Positions 35,551 through 45,491 are shown, numbered from the stretch's first letter. The stretch: DNA of 64,000 nucleotides from an uncultured Pseudomonadota bacterium (GCA_903848935.1 CAINHO010000031.1:1-64000); one strand, 5' to 3'. Notes: generated from the sequence alone by a model not told the origin. Translations and numbers: made by a program.

Positions 35551-36261
35551 ATGTCTAATAGCAAAATTGAGGATATTCTTTCTCTGGTAGAACAGAATTT
35601 TGAGTTTCTTCATGTGGGTGCTTTTTTAAATTATCATGCAACGAAGGAAAATTTATCATCAAAAACTATTGATATTCAACGAACTTTTGAAAATGAAAAA
35701 ACATATTGTGTATCTATGAAATGTCTCACTGAAGACGCATTATCTCAGTATCATAAATTGCAAACTGCCACAGTGTTTGGTTATTTGGTTGAATGGAATG
35801 CAATTCGTGGTGTGAGCATGGCTATGGTGGAAGGAATCAAATTAGAATCTTATTTCAAAAAATTTATAGAAAACCAATTAGGAAATAGATACAAACATTA
35901 CTACGCAATTTTATGTTTTATTCGGAATGTATTGTCACACAACATCGATAATGAAATTAGATTAAAACAAAGTGATTATGAAGGGACAAAAGAGTCATTT
36001 TTAAAATATGAAAAATCTTTAAAAAAAGAACCTTCTGGTATTGCAAAATTTGACGTTAATTATTGTGATGTATTTCCTAATCTGAATGCTCCCAGAGATT
36101 ATGTTTTCGATATAGAAGTAAATTTTAAAGGTCTCCAGCCAAACGAATGTTTTCTTGATGTCATTTCAGAATTGCATTTATTGATGTTCACTGAGTTTTG
36201 CTTCAACTTAGTGAAGTTATTTCGATTAGAAGAAAAAGCAAAATTAACAGCAGCACTTTAA
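35551..36261 (+). CDS. HEPN-like hypothetical protein inserted in the riboflavin operon
   Basis: 236 residues from the ATG at 35551, which has AAAGGAAG eight bases upstream; a longer in-frame start at 35488 would overlap ribE and lacks support. Mostly helical. The centre holds 'YAILCFIRNVLSHN': an R-N-x3-H (Rx4H) arrangement as in HEPN-fold RNases, preceded by helices 'QTATVFGYLVEWNAIRGVS' and 'LESYFKKFIENQLGN'. No nucleotidyltransferase partner is adjacent. It is more AT-rich than ribE and ribBX on either side and has no evident link with riboflavin, so it may be a recent insertion. HEPN assignment is by motif only. Confidence 0.55.
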   Translation: MSNSKIEDILSLVEQNFEFLHVGAFLNYHATKENLSSKTIDIQRTFENEKTYCVSMKCLTEDALSQYHKLQTATVFGYLVEWNAIRGVSMAMVEGIKLESYFKKFIENQLGNRYKHYYAILCFIRNVLSHNIDNEIRLKQSDYEGTKESFLKYEKSLKKEPSGIAKFDVNYCDVFPNLNAPRDYVFDIEVNFKGLQPNECFLDVISELHLLMFTEFCFNLVKLFRLEEKAKLTAAL

Positions 36262-36285
36262 TAAAACCAGTGGATTTATAACTAA

Positions 36286-37383
36286 ATGAACAGTACCGAA
36301 GAAATTATTGAAGACCTGAAACAAGGCAAAATGGTCATTATCATGGACGACGAAGACCGTGAAAATGAAGGCGATTTACTGATGGCGGCAGAGTTTGCAC
36401 GCCCCGAAGACATTAACTTCATGGCGCGTTATGGACGCGGGTTGATTTGCCTGACGTTGACGCAAGAACGCTGTCAGCAATTACGTTTGCCACTCATGGT
36501 GACTGAAAATAAAACGCCGCATTACACCAATTTTACCGTGTCGATTGAAGCCGCAACGGGCGTAACTACTGGGATTTCTGCGGCGGATAGAGCGCGAACC
36601 GTTCAAGCGGCGGTTGCTAAAAATGCGACCGCTGACGATTTAGTTCAACCGGGACATATTTTCCCACTCATGGCGCAAGCAGGCGGCGTGTTGAATCGTG
36701 CTGGACACACCGAAGCGGGTTGTGATTTAGCACGATTGGCAGGCGTAGAACCGGCGGCGGTAATTGTTGAGATTTTGAATGAAGACGGTTCAATGGCGCG
36801 ACGTGCAGATTTAGAAGTTTTTGCTGCTGAGCATCAACTCAAAATCGGCACTATTGCAGATTTAATTCATTATCGTATTCAACATGAAAATACGCTAGAA
36901 CGTGTGAGCGAATGCGCGTACCCGACAGAATTTGGTGAGTTTCGCTTATATGCGTACCAAGACAGGAACGACAATAATCTGCACATTGCGTTAGTCATGG
37001 GCGATATTAGCGGCGAAGACCCCGTTTTGGTTCGCGTTCATGCGCGAAATGTTTTAGATGATATTTTTGCATCCAAGCGCGGTGAATCCAGTTTGTCGAT
37101 TCGTGCCGCCATGGAAAAAATCTCACAAGCGGGTCGCGGCGTTTTGGTATTGATTCGCCAAAGTGAAAACAATCAAGCCTTGGCGGAACAGATTCACCGT
37201 TATCAATTGGCAGATAACGGGCATCATGTTACAGCGAATAACGATGTGGATTGGCGTACAACAGGAACTGGCGCACGCATTTTGGCGGATTTGGGTGTGA
37301 AAAAGTTGAAAGTTTTAGGCACGCAAAAAAAATACATCGCGTTATCCGGTTTTGATTTAGAAGTTTCAGAACACATTGGCTGA
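36286..37383 (+). CDS. ribB: 3,4-dihydroxy-2-butanone-4-phosphate synthase with degenerate GTP cyclohydrolase II domain (RibBX type)
   Basis: 365 residues. The N-terminal RibB domain (1-200) is intact: 'MDDEDRENEGDLLMAAE', 'FTVSIEAATGVTTGISAADR' and 'HTEAGCDLARLAG'. The C-terminal domain (205-365) is RibA-like by position, but the zinc site C-x10-C-x-C is gone: the segment reads 'VRVHARNVLDDIFASKRGE' with no cysteine. GTP cyclohydrolase II activity is therefore unlikely. Hybrids of this kind (RibBX) are known in gammaproteobacteria; a separate RibA is expected elsewhere. A terminator follows. Confidence 0.9.
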   Translation: MNSTEEIIEDLKQGKMVIIMDDEDRENEGDLLMAAEFARPEDINFMARYGRGLICLTLTQERCQQLRLPLMVTENKTPHYTNFTVSIEAATGVTTGISAADRARTVQAAVAKNATADDLVQPGHIFPLMAQAGGVLNRAGHTEAGCDLARLAGVEPAAVIVEILNEDGSMARRADLEVFAAEHQLKIGTIADLIHYRIQHENTLERVSECAYPTEFGEFRLYAYQDRNDNNLHIALVMGDISGEDPVLVRVHARNVLDDIFASKRGESSLSIRAAMEKISQAGRGVLVLIRQSENNQALAEQIHRYQLADNGHHVTANNDVDWRTTGTGARILADLGVKKLKVLGTQKKYIALSGFDLEVSEHIG

Positions 37384-37393
37384 TACAAAATGT

Positions 37394-37422
37394 GGGCGTA
37401 AAATTATTTTGCGCCATTTTTC
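37394..37422 (+). terminator. Intrinsic terminator after ribBX
   Basis: GGCGTAAA (37395-37402), short ATTAT loop, TTTGCGCC (37408-37415), then a T-rich tract ATTTTTC. One T:G pair in the stem. It closes the riboflavin transcription unit. Confidence 0.75.
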
Positions 37423-37528
37423 ATTTTGAAAACGCAATAAATTGTCGGTAAGGCGAATCTATCCACCACGTTAAACCTTCGTAGTAATATCCGGTAAATT
37501 AACATTTCAAACAATAAGCGAGGCTCCT

Positions 37529-38497
37529 GTGAGTGATAAAAATACTAACTTTTACGCAGATACTAATTTACGTTATCAAATTTATATGGAATGTATATCA
37601 ATGGCCAGATACGCGCTGGCGAAGGGTAAATCTGTTCCCGCCGATTCGATTAAAAATATTGAGGCGTTTGAAAGTTATATCCCAGCAGAAGATGGTGGAG
37701 ACGATTTACTGCAAATACGAAGAGAAATAGATATTACAATTTTGATTGATACGCACAATTCATTAGCACGTCTTATCGAACCAGCAGTACCAAAAACCGT
37801 GCTATTGCTCGATAGAGAACAAAAAAATAAAACAATGCTTAAGTTTTTAGGTGCCATTTCATTAGTTCGACAACTTATGTTGATGGCGATTATTTCCCTA
37901 ATTATTTTTATAGCATTGTTATCAAGTCCGTACATAAATGGCACTAAATTAGAACAAGACGTTTTATCCGCTAATGGAATAGAGCAATTTGCTCGTTTGA
38001 TATTTTATATCAGCGCAGCAGGACTGGGAGCATCATTTGCAGCGTTGTATAAGGTACACGATTACATTTCAAAAGGAACTTATGATCCGGCTTATCAAGC
38101 CTCTTATTGGATTCACTTTTTGTTAGGTCTTATTGCCGGATTACTCTTGGCGGTACTGATCTCCGAACAATCTATCCAAACCGACGGGGTACTCTCAAAG
38201 GGCGTTATTAGACCATTGCTAGCAATTTTAGGTGGATTTTCTGCTGATTTACTTTACACCTTTTTAAACAGAATGGTAGAAACGTTCAAATCGCTATTTG
38301 CAGGCAGTACGCAAACCATACTTGATGCCAAAACACTAGAAGCTAAATCTAAGCTGGCAAATTTAGAAGTTGATGTACGTATGAAATTGGCTCAGAGCTT
38401 GATGGAGATGCAACAAAAAATAGGGGCAGAAACTGATTCCGAGCAAGTCAAACAACAAATTAGCGATATTCTTAATAATTTGGTTAAATCGAAATAA
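37529..38497 (+). CDS. Hypothetical membrane protein with C-terminal coiled coil
   Basis: 322 residues from a GTG with GCGAGG seven bases upstream. Four hydrophobic segments: ~113-133 ('LMAIISLIIFIALLSS'), ~155-172 ('LIFYISAAGLGASFAALY'), ~195-212 ('WIHFLLGLIAGLLLAVLI') and ~230-250 ('LLAILGGFSADLLYTFL'). The N-terminal 110 residues and the C-terminal 70 (charged, 'AKTLEAKSKLANLEVDVRM', predicted coiled coil) would be cytoplasmic. No known family was recognised. It stands alone between the rib terminator and a convergent gene. Confidence 0.65.
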   Translation: MSDKNTNFYADTNLRYQIYMECISMARYALAKGKSVPADSIKNIEAFESYIPAEDGGDDLLQIRREIDITILIDTHNSLARLIEPAVPKTVLLLDREQKNKTMLKFLGAISLVRQLMLMAIISLIIFIALLSSPYINGTKLEQDVLSANGIEQFARLIFYISAAGLGASFAALYKVHDYISKGTYDPAYQASYWIHFLLGLIAGLLLAVLISEQSIQTDGVLSKGVIRPLLAILGGFSADLLYTFLNRMVETFKSLFAGSTQTILDAKTLEAKSKLANLEVDVRMKLAQSLMEMQQKIGAETDSEQVKQQISDILNNLVKSK

Positions 38498-38527
38498 AAC
38501 GTTTGAATTGGACAGATTTTTAAACGG

Positions 38528-39028
38528 TTAAGGCAGTAAAAACTCTTCTTGATCGACCATCAATCCTGCGCTAGTAAAAAAATCATCGCCTAGTTTTGAA
38601 ATAGGAATATCACGGCATTTTAAATTGGCAATGTGTTTGCCATCTTTTTCAACTGAAACGCCGTCTTTAGTTCCCCAACCCTTACCAATTGCGGTGTAGA
38701 CAATATAATTGAATTGACCGTTAATAAAACGTAGATAAGCCCCGCCACCACCTGAAAACATCAACGTCCTTGCCTGAATATCAGCATGGTGAGATGGTTC
38801 GGTTGAAGCGGGAAAAATCAACTCTGGCGTATTTTTTTGTCCGAATCGATATTGTAAATAACCGCTGTTTTGAGAAATATCTTTCGATGCACATACTGAC
38901 ACGATGTTTTTGCCTAATGAGCAAGAAAAAATAATGTTCTCTTGCTCACGGCAATGCGAATCTGTCGCTAGCACAGGAAATGAAATCAAATATGACAATC
39001 CCATTAGTGCAACTAGATTCTGTTTCAT
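38528..39028 (-). CDS. Secreted hypothetical protein; candidate immunity partner of the upstream GH19 hydrolase
   Basis: 166 residues from ATG 39028; a TTG 15 bases upstream would overlap the preceding gene by 4 bases. Signal peptide 1-22 ('LVALMGLSYLISFPVLA'). The mature part has four cysteines ('SHCREQ', 'FSCSLG', 'SVCASK', 'LKCRDI'), consistent with two disulfides, and a Gly-rich 'FSGGGGAYLRFINGQFNYIVYTAIGKGWGTK' core (quoted in outline only: GGGG and GKGWGTK are the marks). It starts 11 bases after a peptidoglycan hydrolase gene. A periplasmic protein directly behind a murein hydrolase is the layout of effector-immunity pairs; this is inference. Confidence 0.6.
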   Translation of the reverse strand: MKQNLVALMGLSYLISFPVLATDSHCREQENIIFSCSLGKNIVSVCASKDISQNSGYLQYRFGQKNTPELIFPASTEPSHHADIQARTLMFSGGGGAYLRFINGQFNYIVYTAIGKGWGTKDGVSVEKDGKHIANLKCRDIPISKLGDDFFTSAGLMVDQEEFLLP

Positions 39029-39039
39029 AGCAAATATTC

Positions 39040-39852
39040 TCAAGCTAATAATGCGTAGTATTTTTTGAAATTCTTAATGCGTTCATCCAAACCGAGTGTG
39101 CCGCCATTCACTTTTTTGGTGATTTCAGTCACTACCGCATCGCTTGAACCTTTATCTGCCGATGAATTTAGAGAACGAGAATTCCAAAACCAAGCCGCTG
39201 ACAATAACGCATATTTTTCTGAAACTAAGTCGGAATTATTCAAAATATCGTCATCAACTGATTTATCAAACGCGCTGTAATTATCTTTACCGGTCAACTG
39301 AATGTAACCACGACCTCTGTATTTGTAACCTTCTTTACTCGCCTCATCACCATTCCCCATTCGGTTGGCGTAAACTCGTGAAGCAATTTTTTCCGGTTGC
39401 CGCGCATAACTCTCAGCCAAATTATCTGGAAAATATTTTGAAAACGTTTTTTTCAAACCATCGGCCGAATAATTCAAATTTTCTTGTGTCACTTTAAACT
39501 CGCCGCTTTCATGAGCGCATTGCGCTAAAAAATGCGCTAAACGTAAAGGCGTATTGATTTGAAACTCTGTAGCGCAATCAGGAATTTGACTAATTACAAC
39601 ATCGGGAATATGTCCCGTTAATTTGTTTAAATCTAATTCGCCAACGGATGCAGATATATCTGTGACAGTCGTTGGAAATAACTTATTCCATGTTGCTGAA
39701 CCGACAATACCATCTGCGGTTAATCCATTTTCAGCTTGCCATATTTTTACCGCTTTTTCTGTTCCGGCTCCAAATATACCATCATCTGTGAGTCCCAATT
39801 TTGCTTGCATTTTTTTGACATCATCGCCTTTTGATCCAACTTTCAATAACAT
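39040..39852 (-). CDS. Peptidoglycan hydrolase: PG-binding domain + GH19 chitinase/lysozyme-like domain
   Basis: 270 residues from ATG 39852, chosen because GGAGAGG stands seven bases upstream. Residues 3-60 are a PG_binding_1 repeat ('KVGSKGDDVKKMQAKLGL', 'GTEKAVKIWQAENGL', 'DGIVGSATW'). Residues ~85-265 are a GH19-type domain with the catalytic Glu context 'AQCAHESGEF' and 'YRGRGYIQLTGKDNY'. No signal peptide, as in phage endolysins and type VI effectors. There are no other phage genes next to it, only the secreted protein behind it, so a type VI-type effector or a domesticated endolysin are both possible. Confidence 0.85.
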   Translation of the reverse strand: MLLKVGSKGDDVKKMQAKLGLTDDGIFGAGTEKAVKIWQAENGLTADGIVGSATWNKLFPTTVTDISASVGELDLNKLTGHIPDVVISQIPDCATEFQINTPLRLAHFLAQCAHESGEFKVTQENLNYSADGLKKTFSKYFPDNLAESYARQPEKIASRVYANRMGNGDEASKEGYKYRGRGYIQLTGKDNYSAFDKSVDDDILNNSDLVSEKYALLSAAWFWNSRSLNSSADKGSSDAVVTEITKKVNGGTLGLDERIKNFKKYYALLA

Positions 39853-39884
39853 GGTTAAGCCTCTCCGATAAGTTAACATCTACA

Positions 39885-39916
39885 ATAAAAATAGGGATTC
39901 AGAAATACTGAATCCC
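39885..39916 (-). terminator. Intrinsic terminator after acnB
   Basis: Minus strand: GGGATTCAG, loop TATTT, CTGAATCCC, then TATTTTTATT. Perfect 9-bp stem (39894-39902 with 39908-39916). It separates acnB from the hydrolase gene. Confidence 0.85.
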
Positions 39917-39928
39917 CGAAAAAATAAT

Positions 39929-42478
39929 TTAACCGCGATAATCTGCCATCTGATCAAAATTCAAATACTGATAGGTTTTCGCGGCATTATCGTTAATGTT
40001 TGCGGCATAACGCATATATTCTGAAACCGTTGGGATTTTACCCAAAATCGAACATACCGCCGCTAATTTTGCCGACGACAAATACACATTCGTGTTATCA
40101 CCCAAACGATTCGGGAAGTTGCGTGTTGACGTTGAAACAACCGTTGCACCTGCTTTCACTCGCGCTTGATTCCCCATGCACAACGAACAACCTGGCATTT
40201 CTAAACGTGCGCCTGCTTTTTCAAACGTGTCGTAAACGCCTTCTTTCGTGAGTTGCGACACGTCCATTTTGGTCGGTGGCGCAATCCACAATTTACTCGG
40301 CAACTCGCCTGTTTGTTGTTTGAGTAATTTTTCGGCGGCGCGGAAATGTCCGATATTGGTCATGCACGACCCTAAAAATACTTCGTCAATTTTTGTTCCT
40401 GCCACGTCTGATAATTTTTTAATATCATCGGGGTCATTCGGACACGCGAGCAACGGCTCTTTGATTTCGCTCATATTGATTTCAAGAACTTCAAAGTATT
40501 CGGCATCCGCATCGGGTTCGAGTAAAACAGGATTTTCGAGCCAATCTTGCATCTTTGAAATCCGACGTTCAATCGTTCGCGCATCACCATAACCTTCAGC
40601 AATCATCCATTTCAACAACGTGATATTTGAATTCAAATACTCTTGAATCGGTGCAGCGTTCAAACGCACCGTACAACCTGCTGCCGAACGCTCTGCCGAC
40701 GCATCGGATAATTCAAATGCCTGTTCGACTTTCAGATTCGGCAAGCCTTCGATTTCTAAAATACGTCCTGAAAAAACATTCTTTTTGCCTTGTTTATCGA
40801 CCGTCAATAAACCACGTTGAATTGCCACATAAGGAATCGCGTTGACCAAATCACGCAACGTAATTCCAGGTTGCATTTCACCGGTGAAACGAACTAAAAC
40901 CGATTCCGGCATATCCAGTGGCATCACACCTGTGGCAGCAGCAAAAGCCACTAAACCTGAACCTGCGGGGAAGGAAATACCGATTGGAAAACGAGTATGT
41001 GAATCGCCGCCTGTGCCAACCGTATCGGGCAACAACATACGGTTTAACCATGAATGAATAATGCCGTCGCCCGCGCGTAACGACACGCCGCCACGATTCA
41101 TAATGAAATCGGGCAACGTGTTTTGCATCGTAATATCAATCGGTTTTGGATACGCGGCGGTGTGACAAAATGATTGCATCACCAAATCCGCTGAAAAACC
41201 TAAACACGCCAAATCTTTCAATTCGTCGCGTGTCATTGGCCCTGTTGTATCTTGAGAGCCAACGGTAGTCATGTGTGGTTCGCAATAAATGTTCGGACGC
41301 ACACCGATGACACCACACGCTTTACCAACCATTTTTTGCGCGAGCGTAAAACCTTTACCACTGTCTTTTTCATCAATCGGACGTTTGAAAACGGTTGATG
41401 GTTCTAAACCTAACGCAATTCGCGCTCTGTCGGTTAAACCGCGTCCGATAATTAACGGAATGCGTCCGCCGGCTCGCACTTCGTCGAGTAATACGTCGGT
41501 TTTGAGTTCAAATTTACAGATGATTTCGTCGCTGTTGTGATGTTTGACTTCGCCTTGATACGGAAAAATATCAATTACATCGCCCATATTCAATTGGCTC
41601 ACGTCGCATTCAAACGGCAACGCGCCCGAATCTTCCATCGTATTGAAAAAAATCGGTGCGATTTTTCCGCCAATGCACACACCGCCTTCGCGTTTATTGG
41701 GAATGTGCGGAATGTCGTCGCCCATAAACCATAAAACAGAATTTGTGGCGGATTTGCGTGACGAACCTGTGCCGACGACATCACCGACATAAGCAACGGG
41801 AAAGCCTTTTTGTTTTAATTCTGCAATTTGTGATTCGGCGTTCGTGATTCCGTCGCGGGGAATTTTTAACATAGCTTTCGCGTGCAATGGAATATCGGGG
41901 CGTGACCACGCATCAGGTGCGGGTGATAAATCGTCGGTATTGGTTTCGCCTGTGACTTTAAAAACAGTGACGGTTAATTTTTCAGGTGTCGCATTTTTCG
42001 CAGTGAACCATTCCGCATTTGCCCACGATTGCATGACTTGTTTGGCAAACGAATTTCCCGCATCGGCTTTGGCTTGAACGTCGTGAAAGGCATCGAAAAT
42101 TAACAACGTGTGCGATAAACCTTTTGCCGCGAGTTCGCAAATCGTTTGGTTTTCATTGTCGAGTAAATCAATCAACGGCGCGATGTTGTAACCGCCGAGC
42201 ATGGTGCTGAGTAATTCCGTAGCACGTTCTGCGGTTAAAATCGGTGATGTGTTTTCAGCTTTTGCAATTGCGGCCAAAAAACCTGCCTTCACATACGCTG
42301 CTTCGTCCACACCAGCCGGAATGCGGTTCGTGAGTAAATCCAAAATAAAATCGGTTTCACCAGCAGGTGGATTTTTAAATAATTCGACGAGTGCCGTTGT
42401 TTGGTTCACATCCAATGGTTTTGGCACAACGCCTTCGGTGGCACGCTCTGCAACGTGTTGGCGATAATTTTCTAACAT
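39929..42478 (-). CDS. acnB: Bifunctional aconitate hydratase 2 / 2-methylisocitrate dehydratase
   Basis: TCA-cycle citrate-isocitrate isomerase with a 4Fe-4S cluster. The start at 42478 gives the family N-terminus '[16 protein letters not shown]' and has AAGGA seven bases upstream; a longer open frame to 42589 adds 37 unrelated residues. The product is then 849 residues, close to E. coli AcnB. N-terminal HEAT-like domain, then swivel and catalytic domains. Cluster cysteines are in '[15 protein letters not shown]' and '[14 protein letters not shown]'. Also '[13 protein letters not shown]' and '[16 protein letters not shown]'. Monocistronic. Confidence 0.96.
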   Translation of the reverse strand: MLENYRQHVAERATEGVVPKPLDVNQTTALVELFKNPPAGETDFILDLLTNRIPAGVDEAAYVKAGFLAAIAKAENTSPILTAERATELLSTMLGGYNIAPLIDLLDNENQTICELAAKGLSHTLLIFDAFHDVQAKADAGNSFAKQVMQSWANAEWFTAKNATPEKLTVTVFKVTGETNTDDLSPAPDAWSRPDIPLHAKAMLKIPRDGITNAESQIAELKQKGFPVAYVGDVVGTGSSRKSATNSVLWFMGDDIPHIPNKREGGVCIGGKIAPIFFNTMEDSGALPFECDVSQLNMGDVIDIFPYQGEVKHHNSDEIICKFELKTDVLLDEVRAGGRIPLIIGRGLTDRARIALGLEPSTVFKRPIDEKDSGKGFTLAQKMVGKACGVIGVRPNIYCEPHMTTVGSQDTTGPMTRDELKDLACLGFSADLVMQSFCHTAAYPKPIDITMQNTLPDFIMNRGGVSLRAGDGIIHSWLNRMLLPDTVGTGGDSHTRFPIGISFPAGSGLVAFAAATGVMPLDMPESVLVRFTGEMQPGITLRDLVNAIPYVAIQRGLLTVDKQGKKNVFSGRILEIEGLPNLKVEQAFELSDASAERSAAGCTVRLNAAPIQEYLNSNITLLKWMIAEGYGDARTIERRISKMQDWLENPVLLEPDADAEYFEVLEINMSEIKEPLLACPNDPDDIKKLSDVAGTKIDEVFLGSCMTNIGHFRAAEKLLKQQTGELPSKLWIAPPTKMDVSQLTKEGVYDTFEKAGARLEMPGCSLCMGNQARVKAGATVVSTSTRNFPNRLGDNTNVYLSSAKLAAVCSILGKIPTVSEYMRYAANINDNAAKTYQYLNFDQMADYRG

Positions 42479-42635
42479 GAATAATCCTTCAAAGTCTAAA
42501 AATGAAAAGTGTGAAGTAAGTCGCTTTATTTCTAAAGTAAATCGCGTAGAATCCGATATACCAGTTGAGGCGTAGCACTGCCTAAACACCAGCTCTTATT
42601 TTATTCGATTTCACTACTAAAAAGGCAGGTTCATC

Positions 42636-43304
42636 ATGAGTACAATTTCTTCCGTTAATAATTCCACCGCTTACAATCCACAAATCACTAACAAAGTCGC
42701 AGCGGCAGATAGTACAAATTTAGCCAATAATGCCGCGAATGAGTCTGCATTTTCATCTTACATCGGACAAGCATTCGCACAAATTGGTCTCGCGAATCCA
42801 ACGAGTGTCGCGATGCCTGTTGTCAGTAGCGCAAGCCAAGCGAATTCGTCAGAACGGTCACTGAGTTCATTTATTCAAGATTTGTTTTCGATTTTAAGTC
42901 AGAAAGATACACAACCAAGCTCAACACCGGCCTCTAATCTGCAAGCGAACTTACAACAAACCTCATCTCAAGATAATGAAGGTACTGAAAGTTCGAGTGA
43001 CAGTGAAACGAGCGGCATTAACGAAGCGGCAATTGCTGCTTACACGAGTGGCAATAGTACGACCGTTGGCAATCTCGCAACCAATTTGCAATCGTTGGTT
43101 AAGCAGTTGAATAACGAAAGTCAAAATGGCACAAATAACAGCTCAAGTGCGATTCAAGCGTTGAAGAGTGGCTTTCAGAGTGCTTTAGATGCACAAGGTG
43201 CGGGCACGAATAGTTCAGCGACATTGGGGAATTTTCTGCAAACGTTAGCGCAAAATCTTCAAGGTCAAAGTCCGCTTGGCATTATCGTCAACACTCAAGC
43301 GTAA
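42636..43304 (+). CDS. Low-complexity Ser/Asn/Gln-rich hypothetical protein
   Basis: 222 residues with no signal peptide or membrane segment. Composition is dominated by Ser, Asn, Gln, Ala and Thr, with very few charged or aromatic residues. Two short helical islands repeat a theme: 'SLSSFIQDLFSILSQ' (~72-86) and 'TLGNFLQTLAQNLQG' (~198-212). AAAAGGCAGG precedes the ATG. It is divergent from acnB and convergent with ihfB. Function unknown; the composition resembles surface or biofilm-associated proteins but there is no export signal. Confidence 0.6.
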   Translation: MSTISSVNNSTAYNPQITNKVAAADSTNLANNAANESAFSSYIGQAFAQIGLANPTSVAMPVVSSASQANSSERSLSSFIQDLFSILSQKDTQPSSTPASNLQANLQQTSSQDNEGTESSSDSETSGINEAAIAAYTSGNSTTVGNLATNLQSLVKQLNNESQNGTNNSSSAIQALKSGFQSALDAQGAGTNSSATLGNFLQTLAQNLQGQSPLGIIVNTQA

Positions 43305-43320
43305 TTACCTGAAAAAACGC

Positions 43321-43350
43321 AAAAAAATAGCGCGGTTGAAAAGCCGCGCT
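43321..43350 (-). terminator. Intrinsic terminator after ihfB
   Basis: Minus strand: TAGCGCGG, loop CTTTTCAA, CCGCGCTA, then TTTTTTT (plus-strand A tract 43321-43327). The stem is 8 bp and perfect. It also lies at the end of the convergent Ser/Asn-rich gene. Confidence 0.85.
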
Positions 43351-43378
43351 AATTCTTAAGAATAGAACGTTCAAGTCA

Positions 43379-43684
43379 CTATTCAATGATTTTATAATCG
43401 TTTGAAGACGCATTCACGCGATCACGCAATTCTTTACCGGGTTTGAAATGCGGAACGTGTTTTTTCGCCAATGCAACGGATTCACCAGTTTTTGGATTAC
43501 GACCCATACGCGGTGGACGCAAACGCAATGAAAAACTACCAAACCCTCTGATTTCAATACGTTCACCCGCAGATAACGCTTGATTCATTTGCTCAATAAT
43601 ACATTTTACCGTGAGTTCGACATCTTTTACGGCAAAATGAGATTGCTGTTTTGCCAACACATCGATTAGTTCAGATTTTGTCAC
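43379..43684 (-). CDS. ihfB: Integration host factor, beta subunit
   Basis: DNA-bending nucleoid protein that pairs with IhfA. The start is the GTG at 43684, giving '[16 protein letters not shown]' as in the family, with AGGAG five bases upstream; the longer open frame to 43783 reads through the rpsA terminator and is not real. 101 residues. DNA-binding arm signatures: '[15 protein letters not shown]', '[14 protein letters not shown]', '[16 protein letters not shown]'. It follows rpsA, the common gammaproteobacterial order, with a hairpin terminator between them that must be leaky or marks a separate promoter. Confidence 0.95.
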   Translation of the reverse strand: MTKSELIDVLAKQQSHFAVKDVELTVKCIIEQMNQALSAGERIEIRGFGSFSLRLRPPRMGRNPKTGESVALAKKHVPHFKPGKELRDRVNASSNDYKIIE

Positions 43685-43702
43685 CTGCGCTCCTGTTAAA
43701 AC

Positions 43703-43734
43703 AAAAAAAAGGAGACACGACAAGCCGCGTCTCC
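43703..43734 (-). terminator. Terminator/attenuator between rpsA and ihfB
   Basis: Minus strand: GGAGACGCG, loop GCTTGT, CGTGTCTCC, then TTTTTTTT. Nine-bp stem with one G:T pair; U tract at 43703-43710. It lies 18 bases upstream of the ihfB GTG. Confidence 0.85.
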
Positions 43735-43751
43735 TTTCCAATCTTACGATT

Positions 43752-45440
43752 TTATTTTTCCATTTGTTGCTTGAAAATATCACCTAAAGTTGGTGATGCA
43801 ACGCTTTGTTGTGCTGAAGCCGAATAATCTTTCGCAGAAACAGTTTGTTCTTTTTCAACGCGAGCATTTTCTTCTTTTGGTTTCATCGACAAGCTAATGG
43901 TTTTCGCTTTTTTGTCGATGCCAATGAATTTCGCTTCAATGCTATCGCCTTCTTTCAACAAAGTACGCGCATCTTCAACGCGATCACGTTGAATTTCAGA
44001 GGCTCTCAAATAACCTTCAATGCCATCTTCTAAAACAATCGTGGCACCTTTCGCATCAACTTCTTTAACCGTACCTTTTACTGCGCTGCCTTTTTCATGG
44101 GTAGCTAGGAAGTTTTGGAACGGATCTTGAGCTAATTGTTTGATACCTAACGAAATACGTTCGCGTTCTGAATCCACCGCTAAGATGATAGTTTCGAGTT
44201 CGTCGCCTTTTTTGAAATCACGAACAGCCGTTTCGCCTTCGCCTTCCCAAGAAATGTCTGACATGTGAACCAAACCATCAATACCACCGTCTAAGCCAAT
44301 GAAAATACCGAAATCAGTAATTGATTTGATTTTACCAGTGATTTTATCGCCTTTATTGTGTGTTGCCGCGAATTCATCCCAAGGGTTGGTTTTACATTGT
44401 TTCATGCCTAATGAAATACGACGACGTTCTTCGTCGATTTCCAATACCATAATTTCAACGTCGTCGCCCAACTGCACTAAGCGTGATGGATTCACGTTTT
44501 TGTTCGTCCAATCCATTTCTGAAACGTGGACTAAACCTTCAACGCCTTCTTCGATTTCAACGAAACAGCCGTAATCGGTTAAGTTGTTCACTTTACCGGA
44601 AACGCGCGTGCCTGCTGGATAGCGAGTGGCGATGTTCAACCAAGGATCTTCGCCCATTTGTTTCATACCCAAAGACACACGATTTTTGTCTTTGTCGTAT
44701 TTCAACACTTTTACGTTGATTTCTTGACCAATTTCAACACATTCTGATGGGTGACGAACACGTCTCCACGCCATGTCGGTAATGTGCAATAAACCGTCGA
44801 TGCCGCCTAAATCAATGAATGCGCCATAATCCGTTAAGTTTTTAACTACGCCAACGACTGTCGCGCCTTCTTCAAGCGTTTTCAACAATTCTTCGCGTTC
44901 TGCACTGTATTCTTTTTCAACGACTGCGCGACGTGATAACACCACGTTGTTACGTTTTTGATCAATTTTGATGACTTTGAATTCTAAATCACGACCTTCT
45001 AAGAAAGTAGTGTCACGAACTGGACGCACGTCAACGAGTGAACCTGGTAAGAATGCGCGTAATGCGCCCACTTCCACAGTGAAACCACCGCGTACTTTAC
45101 CGTTGATGCGACCAATAATCGTGGCATCATTTTCAAACGCAGTTTCGAGTTCAAACCATGCTTTATTTTTCTTTGCTTTATCGCGGGAAAGAATGGTTGC
45201 GCCTAAACCGTCTTCAAATAAATCTAACGCAACTTCGATTTCGTCACCGATTGAAATTTCTAATTCGCCGTTTGCGTTTAAAAATTGCCATTTCGGAATT
45301 ACGCCTTCTGATTTTGAATGCGTGCTGACGATAACCATGTCGTTTTCAATATCGATGACTGTACCAACTAACATGGCACCAGGACTCATTTTGGTCTTGG
45401 TTAAACTCTCTTCAAGTAATGCTGCAAAGCTCTCGCTCAT
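43752..45440 (-). CDS. rpsA: 30S ribosomal protein S1
   Basis: Brings mRNA to the 30S subunit. 562 residues with six S1 repeats. Repeat openings visible: '[15 protein letters not shown]', '[15 protein letters not shown]', '[23 protein letters not shown]' (in part), '[18 protein letters not shown]', '[18 protein letters not shown]' and '[18 protein letters not shown]'. Repeats 1-2 are the diverged ribosome-binding ones. The length is normal for proteobacteria. It lies between cmk and ihfB as in E. coli. Confidence 0.97.
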   Translation of the reverse strand: MSESFAALLEESLTKTKMSPGAMLVGTVIDIENDMVIVSTHSKSEGVIPKWQFLNANGELEISIGDEIEVALDLFEDGLGATILSRDKAKKNKAWFELETAFENDATIIGRINGKVRGGFTVEVGALRAFLPGSLVDVRPVRDTTFLEGRDLEFKVIKIDQKRNNVVLSRRAVVEKEYSAEREELLKTLEEGATVVGVVKNLTDYGAFIDLGGIDGLLHITDMAWRRVRHPSECVEIGQEINVKVLKYDKDKNRVSLGMKQMGEDPWLNIATRYPAGTRVSGKVNNLTDYGCFVEIEEGVEGLVHVSEMDWTNKNVNPSRLVQLGDDVEIMVLEIDEERRRISLGMKQCKTNPWDEFAATHNKGDKITGKIKSITDFGIFIGLDGGIDGLVHMSDISWEGEGETAVRDFKKGDELETIILAVDSERERISLGIKQLAQDPFQNFLATHEKGSAVKGTVKEVDAKGATIVLEDGIEGYLRASEIQRDRVEDARTLLKEGDSIEAKFIGIDKKAKTISLSMKPKEENARVEKEQTVSAKDYSASAQQSVASPTLGDIFKQQMEK

Positions 45441-45491
45441 TTTTCTTTCCCAGACTGGTTTGATACCAATCTTTTCTGTTATTTAAAAGTT

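Noticed and set aside
42479-42589. N-terminal extension of acnB to 42589
   Set aside because: The 37 extra residues do not fit the family; ATG 42478 has a good ribosome-binding site and gives the family N-terminus.
43685-43783. N-terminal extension of ihfB to 43783
   Set aside because: It would translate through the rpsA terminator hairpin; GTG 43684 gives the conserved IhfB start.
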